From NCBI GenBank assembly GCA_026394835.1, contig JAPLZW010000079.1:1-12096 (forward strand): a stretch of DNA of 12,096 bases, written 5' to 3'. Below are positions 1-6,522 of the stretch, piece by piece. The notes under the pieces were generated by a model. It saw only the letters and a program-made list of their open reading frames with translations, did not search any database and had not been told where the DNA came from. This DNA is from Candidatus Wolfebacteria bacterium (lineage in GTDB: Bacteria; Patescibacteriota; Minisyncoccia; UBA6257; UBA9933). A program made the translations under genes and the position numbers. Each line of letters opens with the position of its first letter. Within the stretch, counting starts at the first letter, position 1.

Positions 1-208
1 GGTTTTTATCGCCTGTTGTTTTTTTCATTCCTTTAGTTGAAGCGCTCGCCAAAGTTTTCCCGTTTTTATCATCTATGAGCTGGGCATAACTCCACTGATT
101 ACTGCGAAAAACGGAAAGACGGGGCTTATTTTCGGTGCCGAAAAGCCTGAAGCGGCTGCGCTTTTTTCTGATTTCCCGTGTTTTATTTAACGCCTTAACT
201 TTTTTCAT
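1..208 (-). CDS. rplR: 50S ribosomal protein L18, N-terminal part (runs off window)
   Basis: L18 binds 5S rRNA with L5 and helps form the central protuberance of the large subunit. The minus strand from the ATG at 206-208 reads MKKVKALNKTREIRKKR, then RLFGTENKPRLSVFRSNQWSYAQ, LIDDKNGKTLASAS and TKGMKK, staying open to base 1, so about 69 N-terminal residues are visible. The basic N-terminus followed by 'RPRLSVFRSN..IYAQ(L/V)IDD..GKTLASAS' is the classic L18 signature. The start lies two bases after the rplF stop (TAA-AC-ATG), which is the usual spc operon order L6-L18. No Shine-Dalgarno sequence is visible, so translation is probably coupled to rplF. The C-terminal half is outside the window. 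Confidence 0.93.
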   Translation of the reverse strand, partial: MKKVKALNKTREIRKKRSRFRLFGTENKPRLSVFRSNQWSYAQLIDDKNGKTLASASTKGMKKTTGDKN

Positions 209-210
209 GT

Positions 211-756
211 TTATTTGGTCGCTCCGGCGACTTTCTTACCGACTTTCCTTCTGACAATCTCACCCTGGTATTTTATGCCTTTGCCTTTGTACGGCTCAAC
301 TTTTTTGAATGCCCTGATTTTGGCCGCGGCTTTCCCAACCGCGTCTTTGTTGATTCCCGCGATATTGATGGTATTCTTCGCAACCGAAACTTTTACCCCT
401 TCCGGAGCTATGAATTTTACCGGATGGGAATAACCAAGACTCAAGACCAAAGTATCGCCCTCCATAACCGCGCGATAGCCGACGCCCTCAATCTCCAAAG
501 TTTTTTGGAATCCTTTCATGACTCCGATTACCGCGTTATTGGTTAAAGATCTGATAGTCCCCCAATTCGCTCTCGCTTGCTTGGAATTATTTTCCGGAGA
601 AAAAATCAATTCTTTATCTTTGATTTCGGCTTTAATAAAAGACGGAATAGGCAAAACCAAGGCCCCCGATTTGCCCTTCACTTCTATTTCCCGGCCATCA
701 ATCTTAATTTCCGTTCCGTCGGGAATAACTATTGGTTTTTTACCTATTTTTGACAT
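211..756 (-). CDS. rplF: 50S ribosomal protein L6
   Basis: L6 is a large-subunit protein near the sarcin-ricin loop and factor-binding site. The 181-residue product has the normal bacterial length and two related L6 domains. The N-terminus MSKIGKKPIVIPDG and 'VKGKSGAL' are typical. The second domain carries 'LEIEGVGYRAVMEG', 'LVLSLGYSHPV' and the C-terminal signature 'EPYKGKGIKYQGE..RRKVGKK'. It sits 9 nt after the rpsH stop and 2 nt before rplR, as in spc operons. No purine-rich ribosome binding site is visible ahead of the ATG (the spacer is ATAAATAAT), so translation is probably coupled to rpsH. Confidence 0.98.
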   Translation of the reverse strand: MSKIGKKPIVIPDGTEIKIDGREIEVKGKSGALVLPIPSFIKAEIKDKELIFSPENNSKQARANWGTIRSLTNNAVIGVMKGFQKTLEIEGVGYRAVMEGDTLVLSLGYSHPVKFIAPEGVKVSVAKNTINIAGINKDAVGKAAAKIRAFKKVEPYKGKGIKYQGEIVRRKVGKKVAGATK

Positions 757-765
757 ATTATTTAT

Positions 766-1146
766 TTACCAGATTTCAAACAATAATTCACCGCCGACTT
801 TTTCTTTTCTAGCTTCCGCTCCCGATAAAATGCCCTTCGGGGTTGAAATTACGGAAAATCCGAAATTATGCCTTACCGGTTTTAAATCTTCATATCCGGC
901 GTAAATTTTTCTTGACGGCTTGCTTACGAACTTCAAACCGCTGATCGCCCCAACTCCATCCTTATACTTTAATTTGATTTCCAAAATCTTTTTGGGAGCG
1001 CGTCCCTTCTTTTCAACGGACTCCAAAAGATTCTTTCTCAAAAGAATTTCGGCGATTGCGCCGGTCATTTTTGAAAAAGGAACTTTGATGCTTTCTTTCT
1101 TCACCGCCTGGGCGTTTTTAATTTTGATTAAAAAATCCGTATACAT
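766..1146 (-). CDS. rpsH: 30S ribosomal protein S8
   Basis: S8 is a primary 16S rRNA-binding protein (helix 21) of the small subunit. In E. coli it is also the translational repressor of the spc operon. The 126-residue product starts MYTDFLIKIKNAQAVKKESIK and ends in the S8 hallmark 'GFSVISTPKGILSGAEARKEKVGGELLFEIW', where the STSKG-like motif and G-GE-L contact rRNA. The length is slightly short for the family (about 130), with an N-terminus that begins directly at the 'Y(T)DFL..I.NA' helix. The start codon immediately follows a long hairpin and the bases GGC, with no Shine-Dalgarno sequence. The 239-nt spacer upstream is unusual for rpsN-rpsH and holds a structured element. Confidence 0.97.
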   Translation of the reverse strand: MYTDFLIKIKNAQAVKKESIKVPFSKMTGAIAEILLRKNLLESVEKKGRAPKKILEIKLKYKDGVGAISGLKFVSKPSRKIYAGYEDLKPVRHNFGFSVISTPKGILSGAEARKEKVGGELLFEIW

Positions 1147-1388
1147 GCCAAATTTGTTTAAATTTGTATCTCTTTATACCTTAGCCCAAATTTAATTACA
1201 AATTTGAGCACCCCCACACCTTTTTTACCAAATGATTTCTTTCAATTTTGAGTCTTGCGGACTCAAAATTATTTTCAATATGAGTTTAACGATATTTCAA
1301 CTTCAAACTGAAAATACTTTCGTAAAATAGGTGTGGGGGTAAGGTTTTATGGATAAAATTTATTTCATAATTTTATATAAAGCCCTTA
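1147..1388 (-). promoter_or_regulatory. Two-hairpin intercistronic element before rpsH (copy 1)
   Basis: On the transcribed strand the spacer runs from UAAGGGCUU at the rpsN stop (1380-1388) through a long inverted-repeat stem (1211-1339), then UGCUCAA, and finally a hairpin at 1149-1206 whose last base is followed by GC and the rpsH AUG. The last hairpin has an outer 9-bp helix (1198-1206 with 1149-1157), a 3/1-nt internal loop, an inner 8-bp helix (1187-1194 with 1159-1166) and a 20-nt loop. The same layout recurs before rplX and rplC. In this copy the helices are perfectly paired, but the loop is longer and differs in sequence from the other two. The function is unknown. The position suggests control of rpsH translation or mRNA stability. 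Confidence 0.6.
1211..1339. repeat. Inverted-repeat element with CCCCCACACC ends (copy A)
   Basis: The left end 1211-1228 (CCCCCACACCTTTTTTAC) and the right end 1322-1339 are inverted repeats matching at 17 of 18 positions and enclosing 93 nt. Inside lies a perfect 11-bp hairpin, 1244-1254 with 1260-1270. The right-end 18-mer is identical, in opposite orientation, to 8056-8073 in copy B, so these ends are dispersed. No obvious target duplication flanks this copy and no ORF lies inside. It occupies the place of the GC-rich hairpin of the neighbouring intercistronic elements, so it may be either a MITE-like insertion or a stem of that element. Confidence 0.6.
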
Positions 1389-1571
1389 CCACGATGCTTT
1401 TTTTACTCCCGGAATCTCGCCTTTCCCCGCCATTTCCCTGAAACAAATCCTGCAAATTCCGAAATCACGGAGATAACCCCGCTTCCTGCCGCACCTAAAA
1501 CACCTTGACACCTTCCTTGTGCTGAATTTCGGAACCTTTTTTGACCTTGCTATTACTGATTGTTTAGCCAT
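1386..1571 (-). CDS. rpsN: 30S ribosomal protein S14, zinc-binding type
   Basis: S14 assembles late into the 30S head. At 61 residues this is the short zinc form (type Z) rather than the roughly 100-residue zinc-free form. Cysteines C24, C27, C40 and C43 form a CxxC-x12-CxxC zinc knuckle ('CFRCGRKRGYLRDFGICRICF'), followed by the typical 'REMAGKGEIPGVKKASW' C-terminus. The ATG (1569-1571) overlaps the rplE stop by 8 nt in another frame (AAATGGCTAA), so the two are almost certainly translationally coupled. The stop codon TAA begins the AAGGGCUU motif of the downstream spacer element. Confidence 0.98.
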   Translation of the reverse strand: MAKQSVIARSKKVPKFSTRKVSRCFRCGRKRGYLRDFGICRICFREMAGKGEIPGVKKASW

Positions 1572-2103
1572 TTTTTTTCAATGGTATCCCCAATAATCTG
1601 TATAATTCTATCGCTTCTTCCCTTGTTTTAGCACTACTTACAATACTGACTTCCAAACCAAAGTCAATTCCAGAGTCTTCCGGATTGATTTCCGGGAACA
1701 CTAAGTGGTCGCGGAAACCGATGTTCAAATTTCCTTTATTGTCTATATTCGCCAAATCCAATCCTTTAAAATCGCGGAACCTGGGAAAAACGGCATTAAT
1801 CAATCTTTCCAGAAAATCATTCATCCGGCCACGGCGCAAAATCACCTTCAGCCCGATTATCTGGCCCGAACGCATCTTGAAACCGGCGATTGATTTTTTG
1901 GCCACGGTCGGCGCCGGCTTCTGTCCGGCAATCAAAGCCAGTTCTTTTATTACCAGAGGCAGTGTTTTATCTTCAAAATTCGGCTGCTGGCTCATCCGTC
2001 CCAAGCCGACATTAATCGCGATTTTTTCTATCCTGGGAACAGCCAGCTCGTTTTTCCGGCCCGGTGATTCTTTTATTTTTTTCTTTAATGAAGCTTTTTC
2101 CAT
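1564..2103 (-). CDS. rplE: 50S ribosomal protein L5
   Basis: L5 binds 5S rRNA and contacts the P-site tRNA and the 30S head. The 179-residue product has the family's normal length. Diagnostic stretches are 'VPRIEKIAINVGLG', 'LALIAGQKPAPTVAKKSIAGFKMRSGQIIGLKVILRR' (written here in parts), 'FLERLINAVFPRFRDFKGL', 'NLNIGFRDHLVFPEI' and 'FGLEVSIVSSAKTREEA'. The N-terminus is shorter than in E. coli, starting directly in a lysine-rich segment. It lies 7 nt after rplX (TAATAAAAAAATG) and overlaps rpsN by 8 nt. No Shine-Dalgarno sequence is visible. Confidence 0.98.
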   Translation of the reverse strand: MEKASLKKKIKESPGRKNELAVPRIEKIAINVGLGRMSQQPNFEDKTLPLVIKELALIAGQKPAPTVAKKSIAGFKMRSGQIIGLKVILRRGRMNDFLERLINAVFPRFRDFKGLDLANIDNKGNLNIGFRDHLVFPEINPEDSGIDFGLEVSIVSSAKTREEAIELYRLLGIPLKKNG

Positions 2104-2110
2104 TTTTTTA

Positions 2111-2419
2111 TTATGACAAATTCGTTCCGCACCTTCTGCAAATTCTTAATTTGCTGTTTTCATCTTCTTTATAGGCGATTCTTGCCGCGCGGCCGCATCC
2201 CGGACAAAGAATCATGGCATTGGAAACATCAACCGGCCTCGAAACCGAAATCGTCTGGCCTTTTTCTCCCTGATTTTTAGGCTTTACGTGTTTTTTTGTC
2301 AGATTCAAGCCTTCAACCAAAAGCTTTCCCTTTGCCACGAGGACCTTCAAAACCTTTCCGGTTTTATTCTTGTCTTTACCGGTTATTATTTTAACTGTGT
2401 CTCCTTTCTTGATTTTCAT
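2111..2419 (-). CDS. rplX: 50S ribosomal protein L24 with C-terminal zinc ribbon
   Basis: L24 initiates 50S assembly by binding 23S rRNA domain I. The 102-residue product has an N-terminal KOW motif (about residues 3-30, 'KIKKGDTVKIITGKDKNKTGKV') followed by 'VEGLNLTKKHVKP'. The C-terminus holds C72, C75, C94 and C97 in two CxxC pairs, as in the zinc-ribbon form of L24 found in many bacteria but not in E. coli. The AUG directly follows a hairpin ending UUGGC. There is no Shine-Dalgarno sequence upstream. The 106-nt gap from rplN breaks the otherwise compact gene spacing and carries copy 2 of the intercistronic element. Confidence 0.98.
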   Translation of the reverse strand: MKIKKGDTVKIITGKDKNKTGKVLKVLVAKGKLLVEGLNLTKKHVKPKNQGEKGQTISVSRPVDVSNAMILCPGCGRAARIAYKEDENSKLRICRRCGTNLS

Positions 2420-2528
2420 GCCAATTTTATTGAAATTTATGAACCTTTGGTGAAATAAATTTTACTATAAATTTGAGCACCCGCCTAAGTTTTGCTTCGC
2501 AAAATTTTGGCGGGCAACCAAGCCCTTA
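2420..2528 (-). promoter_or_regulatory. Two-hairpin intercistronic element before rplX (copy 2)
   Basis: The spacer starts at the rplN stop with UAAGGGCUU (2520-2528). It continues with a 16-bp stem closed by a 3-nt loop (2499-2514 with 2480-2495; one U-U mismatch and one G-U pair), then UGCUCAA, then a hairpin at 2422-2475. That hairpin has a 9-bp helix (8 of 9 paired), a 2-nt AG bulge, a 10-bp helix (9 of 10 paired) and a 14-nt loop UUCACCAAAGGUUC. GGC-like bases separate its end from the rplX AUG. No U-run follows the first stem, so it is not a standard terminator, and I see no promoter. Helix and loop lengths match the rplC copy exactly. Confidence 0.65.
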
Positions 2529-2894
2529 GACGACTTCTTCAGCCATCATGACTATTTTTTCAAATCCTCTTTCTTTCAGCTCCCGGGGAATCGGCCCGAA
2601 AATGCGGGTTGCGCGGGGTTCTTTTTTGGGATTTACCAAAATGGCGGCATTCTCGTCAAAACGGATATAGGAACCATCCGGCCTTCTCAGGGAATTTTTG
2701 GTCCTGGCGATTACCGCTCTCACGATTTCTTTTTTCTTCACGGCCTTCCTCGGCTCAACTTCCTGGACGGACGCGATAATCAAATCGCCGATTTTGGCAT
2801 ATCTATGCCTCGTTCCTCCCAGTATCCTGAAACAGCGGATTACTTTGGCGCCGCTGTTGTCGGCAACTTTTAAAATTGATCTTTCCTGTATCAT
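2526..2894 (-). CDS. rplN: 50S ribosomal protein L14
   Basis: L14 lies at the subunit interface and contributes to intersubunit bridges with 16S rRNA. The 122-residue product has exactly the usual length. It opens with MIQERSILKVADNSGAKVIRC and contains 'GDLIIASVQEVEPRK', 'KKKEIVRAVIARTKNSLRRPDGSYIRFDENAAILV' (in parts) and the C-terminal 'GTRIFGPIPREL..RGFEKIVMMAEEVV' type ending ('ATRIFGPIPREL' here). It starts 1 nt after the rpsQ stop (TAACATG), a spacing that implies reinitiation or coupling. Confidence 0.99.
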   Translation of the reverse strand: MIQERSILKVADNSGAKVIRCFRILGGTRHRYAKIGDLIIASVQEVEPRKAVKKKEIVRAVIARTKNSLRRPDGSYIRFDENAAILVNPKKEPRATRIFGPIPRELKERGFEKIVMMAEEVV

Positions 2895-2895
2895 G

Positions 2896-3129
2896 TTATT
2901 TTGATTTGCTTAAAATATTCCACCGCTTGTCTTTGCTCAAGGGCCTCACCTCTTCCATTAAAACCTTGTCTCCGATTTTATATTCGTTGTTTTCGTCGTG
3001 AGCTTTGAATTTCGCGGTTACTTTGTAGTACTTCGCGTAGCGGGGATGCTTTTTCAAGCGCGTCACCGCAACCACTCTCGTTTTTTGCATTTTGTCGGAA
3101 ACAACCGTTCCTTCTAATTTTCTTTTCAT
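2896..3129 (-). CDS. rpsQ: 30S ribosomal protein S17
   Basis: S17 is a primary binder of the 16S rRNA 5' domain with an OB fold. The 77-residue product contains the family pattern 'LEGTVVSDKMQKTRVVAV', 'HPRYAKYYKVTAKFKAHDE' and 'YKIGDKVLMEEVRPLSKDKRW'. That is the usual 'G.VVSDKM.KT..V.V.R...HP.Y.K......K..AHDE.N....GD.V.I.E.RPLSK.K.W'. The length is normal for short bacterial S17. It follows rpmC by 4 nt (TAAAAACATG) and precedes rplN by 1 nt. Confidence 0.98.
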   Translation of the reverse strand: MKRKLEGTVVSDKMQKTRVVAVTRLKKHPRYAKYYKVTAKFKAHDENNEYKIGDKVLMEEVRPLSKDKRWNILSKSK

Positions 3130-3133
3130 GTTT

Positions 3134-3331
3134 TTATGAAGATTTTTCCGTTATTAAAGTTAACAATCTCGCGATAGTTTTTTTGGAATTTTTTATATCT
3201 TTCACGTTTTTGGACTTGCCCGCCGCCATATCAAAACGCATCCTTCCCAAACTCTCCCTTGTGCCGGCTAAATCGCGGCAGAGTTCCTGAAGCGGCTTAT
3301 TTTTTAATTCTGAAAAATCTTTTTTATCCAT
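3134..3331 (-). CDS. rpmC: 50S ribosomal protein L29
   Basis: L29 is a small two-helix protein near the peptide exit, where it helps form the docking site for trigger factor and SRP with L23. The 65-residue sequence has 'LKNKPLQELCRDLAGTRESLGRMRFDMAAGKSKNVKDIK' (read in parts) and 'KKTIARLLTLITEK', matching the L29 pattern of an 'L..EL...R..LF.LRF..A.G.L.N...I...RK.IAR..T' helical hairpin. The spacing to rplP is TAA-AATC-ATG. The position L16-L29-S17 is the standard S10 operon order. Confidence 0.96.
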   Translation of the reverse strand: MDKKDFSELKNKPLQELCRDLAGTRESLGRMRFDMAAGKSKNVKDIKNSKKTIARLLTLITEKSS

Positions 3332-3335
3332 GATT

Positions 3336-3749
3336 TTATGATTTGGCTATCACCCTGGTTTTCATAGGCAGTTTATGCCCGGCTCTCCTGAAAGCTTCTC
3401 TCGCCACGCTTTCCTCGACGCCATCCAGTTCAAACAGAACTCTTCCCGACTTTACCGGAAAAACATACTGCTCAACAGCTCCTTTTCCGCCTCCCATAGT
3501 AACTTCCGGAGGTCTTTTTGTCACGGGTTTATCCGGGAAAATCCTTATCCATAATTTTCCGCCGCGTTTCGTGAAATGGCTGATTGTTTTTCTCGCAGCT
3601 TCAATCTGCCTGGAATTCAACCATGCGGGAGTCAGAGCTTGCAATCCAAAAGAACCGAAAGAGACGTTAACGCCGCGCGTTTCCACATCGCGTTTCTTGT
3701 TCTTCCCCTTCTGCCATTTTCTATGTTTTACTTTTTTGGGCAATAACAT
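3336..3749 (-). CDS. rplP: 50S ribosomal protein L16
   Basis: L16 organises the A-site region of the large subunit near 5S rRNA and helix 38. The 137-residue product shows the typical start MLLPKKVKHRKWQKGK, 'VSFGSFGLQALTPAWLNSRQIEAAR', and 'GGKLWIRIFPDKPVTKRPPEV' followed by 'MGGGKGAVEQYVFPVKSGRVLFEL'. The residue just before that MG.GKG loop is T84. By alignment from memory this is the place of E. coli Arg81, the arginine hydroxylated by RoxA/YcfD. I cannot tell whether Thr is usual in this lineage. It starts 3 nt after rpsC (TAAAACATG). Confidence 0.98.
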   Translation of the reverse strand: MLLPKKVKHRKWQKGKNKKRDVETRGVNVSFGSFGLQALTPAWLNSRQIEAARKTISHFTKRGGKLWIRIFPDKPVTKRPPEVTMGGGKGAVEQYVFPVKSGRVLFELDGVEESVAREAFRRAGHKLPMKTRVIAKS

Positions 3750-3752
3750 GTT

Positions 3753-4448
3753 TTATGATTGGCGGTTTATGCCTTTCGATTTTTTCTCAAAAACATCGCC
3801 TTTATATATCCAAACTTTAATCCCAACCGTTCCGTAAGTCGTAAAAGCCGTCGCCTCGCCATAGTCGATATTCGCCCGAAGGGTCTGAAGGGGTAATTTT
3901 CCTTTTTCCAAATGTTCGGTTCTCGCGATTTCGCCTCCGTCCAAACGGCCGCCCATCCTTATTTTAGCTCCCTGCGCTTCCCTATTTTGCATTATGCCTT
4001 CCAGGTATTTTTTCATAGTCCTTCTGAATGGCATTCTTTTTTCTATATCCCAAGCGATATTTTGGGCGATAACCGAAGACGATATTTCCGATCTCTTTAA
4101 TTCTTCTATATTCAGGCTGATGTTCACATTATCCGCATGGCCCTTTCCCGCTCTCAGCGTTTTGATATTTTTCTCCAAAAGTTTAGACAAATCTTCGACT
4201 CCTTTTCCGCCGCGGCCGATAATAAGTCCCGGCCTCTGGGCCTTTATGAATATCCTGCAGGTATCCCCGGTTCTTTCTATGACAGTTTTATCTATTCCGG
4301 CGGCGCCGATTTTTTTATTGATTATGTTTCTTATAAGAAAATCCTCTTCAAGAGAATCCTTAAATTGGAGCTTCTTGGGAAACCAGGCTGATTTCCAGCC
4401 TTCAATGATTCCCAGTCTTAATGAATTTGGTCTGATTTTTTGTCCCAT
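3753..4448 (-). CDS. rpsC: 30S ribosomal protein S3
   Basis: S3 lines the mRNA entry channel and contributes to mRNA helicase activity. The 231-residue product begins MGQKIRPNSLRLGII and has a type II KH domain with the GRGG loop at about residues 78-81 ('GLIIGRGGKGVEDL'). The C-terminal S3 domain includes 'GRLDGGEIARTEHLEKGKLPLQTLRANIDYG' (in parts) and 'GTVGIKVWIYKGD'. Length and domains are normal. The gene starts 4 nt after rplV (TAA-AAAT-ATG), with no visible Shine-Dalgarno sequence. Confidence 0.99.
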   Translation of the reverse strand: MGQKIRPNSLRLGIIEGWKSAWFPKKLQFKDSLEEDFLIRNIINKKIGAAGIDKTVIERTGDTCRIFIKAQRPGLIIGRGGKGVEDLSKLLEKNIKTLRAGKGHADNVNISLNIEELKRSEISSSVIAQNIAWDIEKRMPFRRTMKKYLEGIMQNREAQGAKIRMGGRLDGGEIARTEHLEKGKLPLQTLRANIDYGEATAFTTYGTVGIKVWIYKGDVFEKKSKGINRQS

Positions 4449-4452
4449 ATTT

Positions 4453-4962
4453 TTATATCGCTTTCCGGCTGAAAACTTTTTTCATAAAACCTTTTTTGGG
4501 CGAACTTTTCGCAACAATATCCTCTCCCGGCTTATCTTTCGGCTTATTTTCTTTCTGGATTTTTTCCGCTTTTGATTTGCTTATTTTTTCTTTTTTAACA
4601 ATCGTAAAACGCGGCTCTTTCGGCGACTCCAATTCACCCAAAACTAAGGTAATATGGCTGCTTTTCTTCTTGATCCCGGTCGCGCGGCCCATAGCCCTCG
4701 GCATGTGTCTTTTCATCACCGGCCCGCTGTCAACCCTGATTTCCTTTATAAAAAGGCTTTTTAAATCCATTTCGTTTCTGTTTTTCACGTTTGCTATTCC
4801 CGATCGTAAAAGTTTTATAATCGGTTCCGCGGCTTTTTTATGCCTAAGCAAAAGCTGGGCCTCCGCTTCGCTTACCGCGAGTCCCCTGATTGATTGCGTC
4901 ACGAGCCTTACCTTTCTCGGCGAAATCTTCAAGTGATTAAGTTTTACGGTCTGAGTTTTCAT
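4453..4962 (-). CDS. rplV: 50S ribosomal protein L22 with long basic C-terminal tail
   Basis: L22 lines the exit tunnel with an extended beta-hairpin and contacts all six 23S domains. The core (about residues 1-115) has 'LKISPRKVRLVTQSIRG', 'AEAQLLLRHKKAAEPIIKLLRSGIAN' and the hairpin region 'KEIRVDSGPVMKRHMPRAMGRATGIKKKSSHITLVL'. The product is 169 residues, against about 110-115 in most bacteria. The extra 50 or so residues form a Lys/Glu/Pro-rich low-complexity tail ('KSKAEKIQKENKPKDKPGED' and onward), probably disordered and surface-exposed. The ATG overlaps the rpsS stop by 1 nt (TAATG), implying coupled translation. Confidence 0.97.
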   Translation of the reverse strand: MKTQTVKLNHLKISPRKVRLVTQSIRGLAVSEAEAQLLLRHKKAAEPIIKLLRSGIANVKNRNEMDLKSLFIKEIRVDSGPVMKRHMPRAMGRATGIKKKSSHITLVLGELESPKEPRFTIVKKEKISKSKAEKIQKENKPKDKPGEDIVAKSSPKKGFMKKVFSRKAI

Positions 4963-5258
4963 TATTTTTTCTCTTCAGCTTTCTTTTCCGCTTCTTTTTG
5001 TATCTTTCCGCCGTGCTTAATGAATTTTCTAGTCGGAGAAAATTCTCCAAGGCGATGTCCGATCATTTCTTCCCTGACTTTAACGGAAATAAAAATTTTT
5101 CCGTTATGGACCGCGAAAGTATACCCCACCATCTCCGGGGATATTTCCGAATCGCGAGACCATGTTTTGATAGGCTCTTTATCATTCGGCCCGAATTTGG
5201 CTATCTTCAAAAGAAGCTTCGGGTCTATGAATGGTCCTTTTTTTGAACTTCTGCTCAT
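4962..5258 (-). CDS. rpsS: 30S ribosomal protein S19
   Basis: S19 forms a complex with S13 in the 30S head and touches the A-site finger. The 98-residue product starts MSRSSKKGPFIDPKLL and contains the signature 'IKTWSRDSEISPEMVGYTFAVHNGKIFISVKVREEMIGHRLGEFSPTR' (read in parts), then 'KFIKHGG'. The C-terminus ends in an alternating Lys/Glu tail (KEAEKKAEEKK). The start is about 92 nt downstream of the rplB stop, one of four long spacers in the operon. That spacer is filled by alternating palindromes. Confidence 0.99.
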   Translation of the reverse strand: MSRSSKKGPFIDPKLLLKIAKFGPNDKEPIKTWSRDSEISPEMVGYTFAVHNGKIFISVKVREEMIGHRLGEFSPTRKFIKHGGKIQKEAEKKAEEKK

Positions 5259-5350
5259 GATAGTTTTCGCTAATAATGCTAATTTTTAGTAAATAATGCG
5301 AATTCGCGTTATTAGTTTTTTATTCTATTCGCATTATTCGCGATTACTCT
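5259..5350. repeat. Alternating palindromic repeats between rplB and rpsS
   Basis: The 92-nt spacer carries about four degenerate copies of a unit resembling TAATAATGCGAAT in alternating orientation. AATAATGCGAAT at 5292-5303 is a perfect 12-bp inverted repeat with 5327-5338. CTAATAATGC at 5270-5279 pairs with GCGTTATTAG at 5306-5315 with one mismatch. The two hairpins overlap at 5292-5315, so they are mutually exclusive. No promoter, terminator U-run or ORF is evident. Confidence 0.6.
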
Positions 5351-6172
5351 TTATTTCCGTCTTTTAACTATTAATTTACTGCTGTATTTCTTTTTATTTC
5401 TTGTCTTCCTGCCTCCCGTTACTTTACCCCACTTGGTTTTCGGGCGCTTGGTGCCGCGCGGCTGGCGGCCCTCACCGCCTCCGTATGGATGGTCTCTGGG
5501 GTTCATGGCTGTTCCGCGGACTGTCGGCCTTATACCCATCCAGCGCGACCTCCCGGCTTTGCCGATAGTGACAAGGTTGTGGTCGGAATTGGAAACTTGC
5601 CCCAGTGAAGCGAAATTATCCCAGGAAACTTTCCTTACTTCTCCCGAAGAAAGTTTGATGTGAGTCAAACCATTTTCGTGCGCCAAAACTTCGGCATAAG
5701 AACCGGCTGACCTTGCCAGCTGGCCTCCTTCGCCTTTTTTCAATTCAACGTTATAAACAAAAGAACCAACGGGAATATTCTTGAGGCGGGTCCTGTTGCC
5801 CTCCTTCATTTCAACCGCCTCTCCCGAAACAATCGTATCTCCGACTTTCATATTCTTGGAAGCGATAATGTATTTGCGTTCGCCGTCCCTGTCCAGAATC
5901 AAAGCGATGAAAGCCGTGCGATAAGGATCGTATTCCAAGGAAACGATTTTCGCGGAAACATCAAGCTTATTCTGCTTGAAATCAATCATTCTGTAAAGTT
6001 TTTTCACACCTCCGCCCTGATGCCTGACCGTAATTCTGCCGCGATTATTTCTGCCGGCATGGCTTTGCAATTTCGTTGTCAATTTTTTGAGCGGTTCGGC
6101 TTTGGTTAAAACGCCGTAATCAACAACGGTCATCTGTCTTCTTCCCGGAGATGTAGGTGAATATTTTTTCAT
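5351..6172 (-). CDS. rplB: 50S ribosomal protein L2
   Basis: L2 is a core large-subunit protein required for subunit association and peptidyl transferase function. The 273-residue product matches the E. coli length. It contains 'GRNNRGRITVRHQGGGVKKLYR', 'YDPYRTAFIALI.DGE'-type segments, 'GSAYAEVLA'-like 'RSAGSYAEVLA', and the conserved loop 'TVRGTAMNPRDHPYGGGEG'. H228 in that loop is likely the counterpart of the essential E. coli His229. The second histidine of the usual HPHGGGEG is Y230 here. The C-terminus 'RGTKRPKTKWGKVTGGRKTR' is of the kind I associate with Parcubacteria. It follows rplW by 4 nt (TAAAATCATG). Confidence 0.99.
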   Translation of the reverse strand: MKKYSPTSPGRRQMTVVDYGVLTKAEPLKKLTTKLQSHAGRNNRGRITVRHQGGGVKKLYRMIDFKQNKLDVSAKIVSLEYDPYRTAFIALILDRDGERKYIIASKNMKVGDTIVSGEAVEMKEGNRTRLKNIPVGSFVYNVELKKGEGGQLARSAGSYAEVLAHENGLTHIKLSSGEVRKVSWDNFASLGQVSNSDHNLVTIGKAGRSRWMGIRPTVRGTAMNPRDHPYGGGEGRQPRGTKRPKTKWGKVTGGRKTRNKKKYSSKLIVKRRK

Positions 6173-6176
6173 GATT

Positions 6177-6515
6177 TTATACGGCCAGCGCTTCTATTTT
6201 TTCTCCCTCCCTCAGGGTAACAATGGCTTTTTTATAATCCGGGGTGCGGCCGACGCTCCGTCCCAATCTTTTTGTCTTTCCCTTGACTTCAATGATATTG
6301 ACTCCGCTGACTTTCACTTTATAAAGGGACTGGATCGCCTTCTTCACTTCCGATTTATTAGCTCGCCTATCAACGATAAAAACATACTGCCTGTCCGCCA
6401 TGATTCTTCCCGCTTTTTCGCTTATCCAAGATTTCTTGACTAAAAATTCCGGCTTCGGAGAAGCGCTCGTTATTGTTCCTGTTTTTGAATTTTTAACTTT
6501 AATTCCTGTAGCCAT
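6177..6515 (-). CDS. rplW: 50S ribosomal protein L23
   Basis: L23 sits at the exit-tunnel opening and recruits trigger factor and SRP. The 112-residue product has an N-terminal extension of about 25 residues before the conserved core. The core reads 'KKSWISEKAGRIMADRQYVFIVDRRANKSEVKKAIQSLYKVKV' (in parts), followed by 'VNIIEVKGKTKRLGRSVGRTPDYKKAIVTL', the classic 'TEK....Y.F.V...A.K..IK.A.E..F.V.V..VNT....GK.KR' pattern. The ATG follows the rplD stop by 7 nt (TAA-TATCGAC-ATG). A weak GAAGAA upstream is the closest thing to a ribosome binding site. Confidence 0.98.
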   Translation of the reverse strand: MATGIKVKNSKTGTITSASPKPEFLVKKSWISEKAGRIMADRQYVFIVDRRANKSEVKKAIQSLYKVKVSGVNIIEVKGKTKRLGRSVGRTPDYKKAIVTLREGEKIEALAV

Positions 6516-6522
6516 GTCGATA

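Noticed and set aside
2480..2514. Transcription terminator between rplN and rplX
   Set aside because: The 16-bp stem is strong, but no U-run follows on the minus strand. Termination here would also cut the operon. It fits better as the first stem of the intercistronic element.
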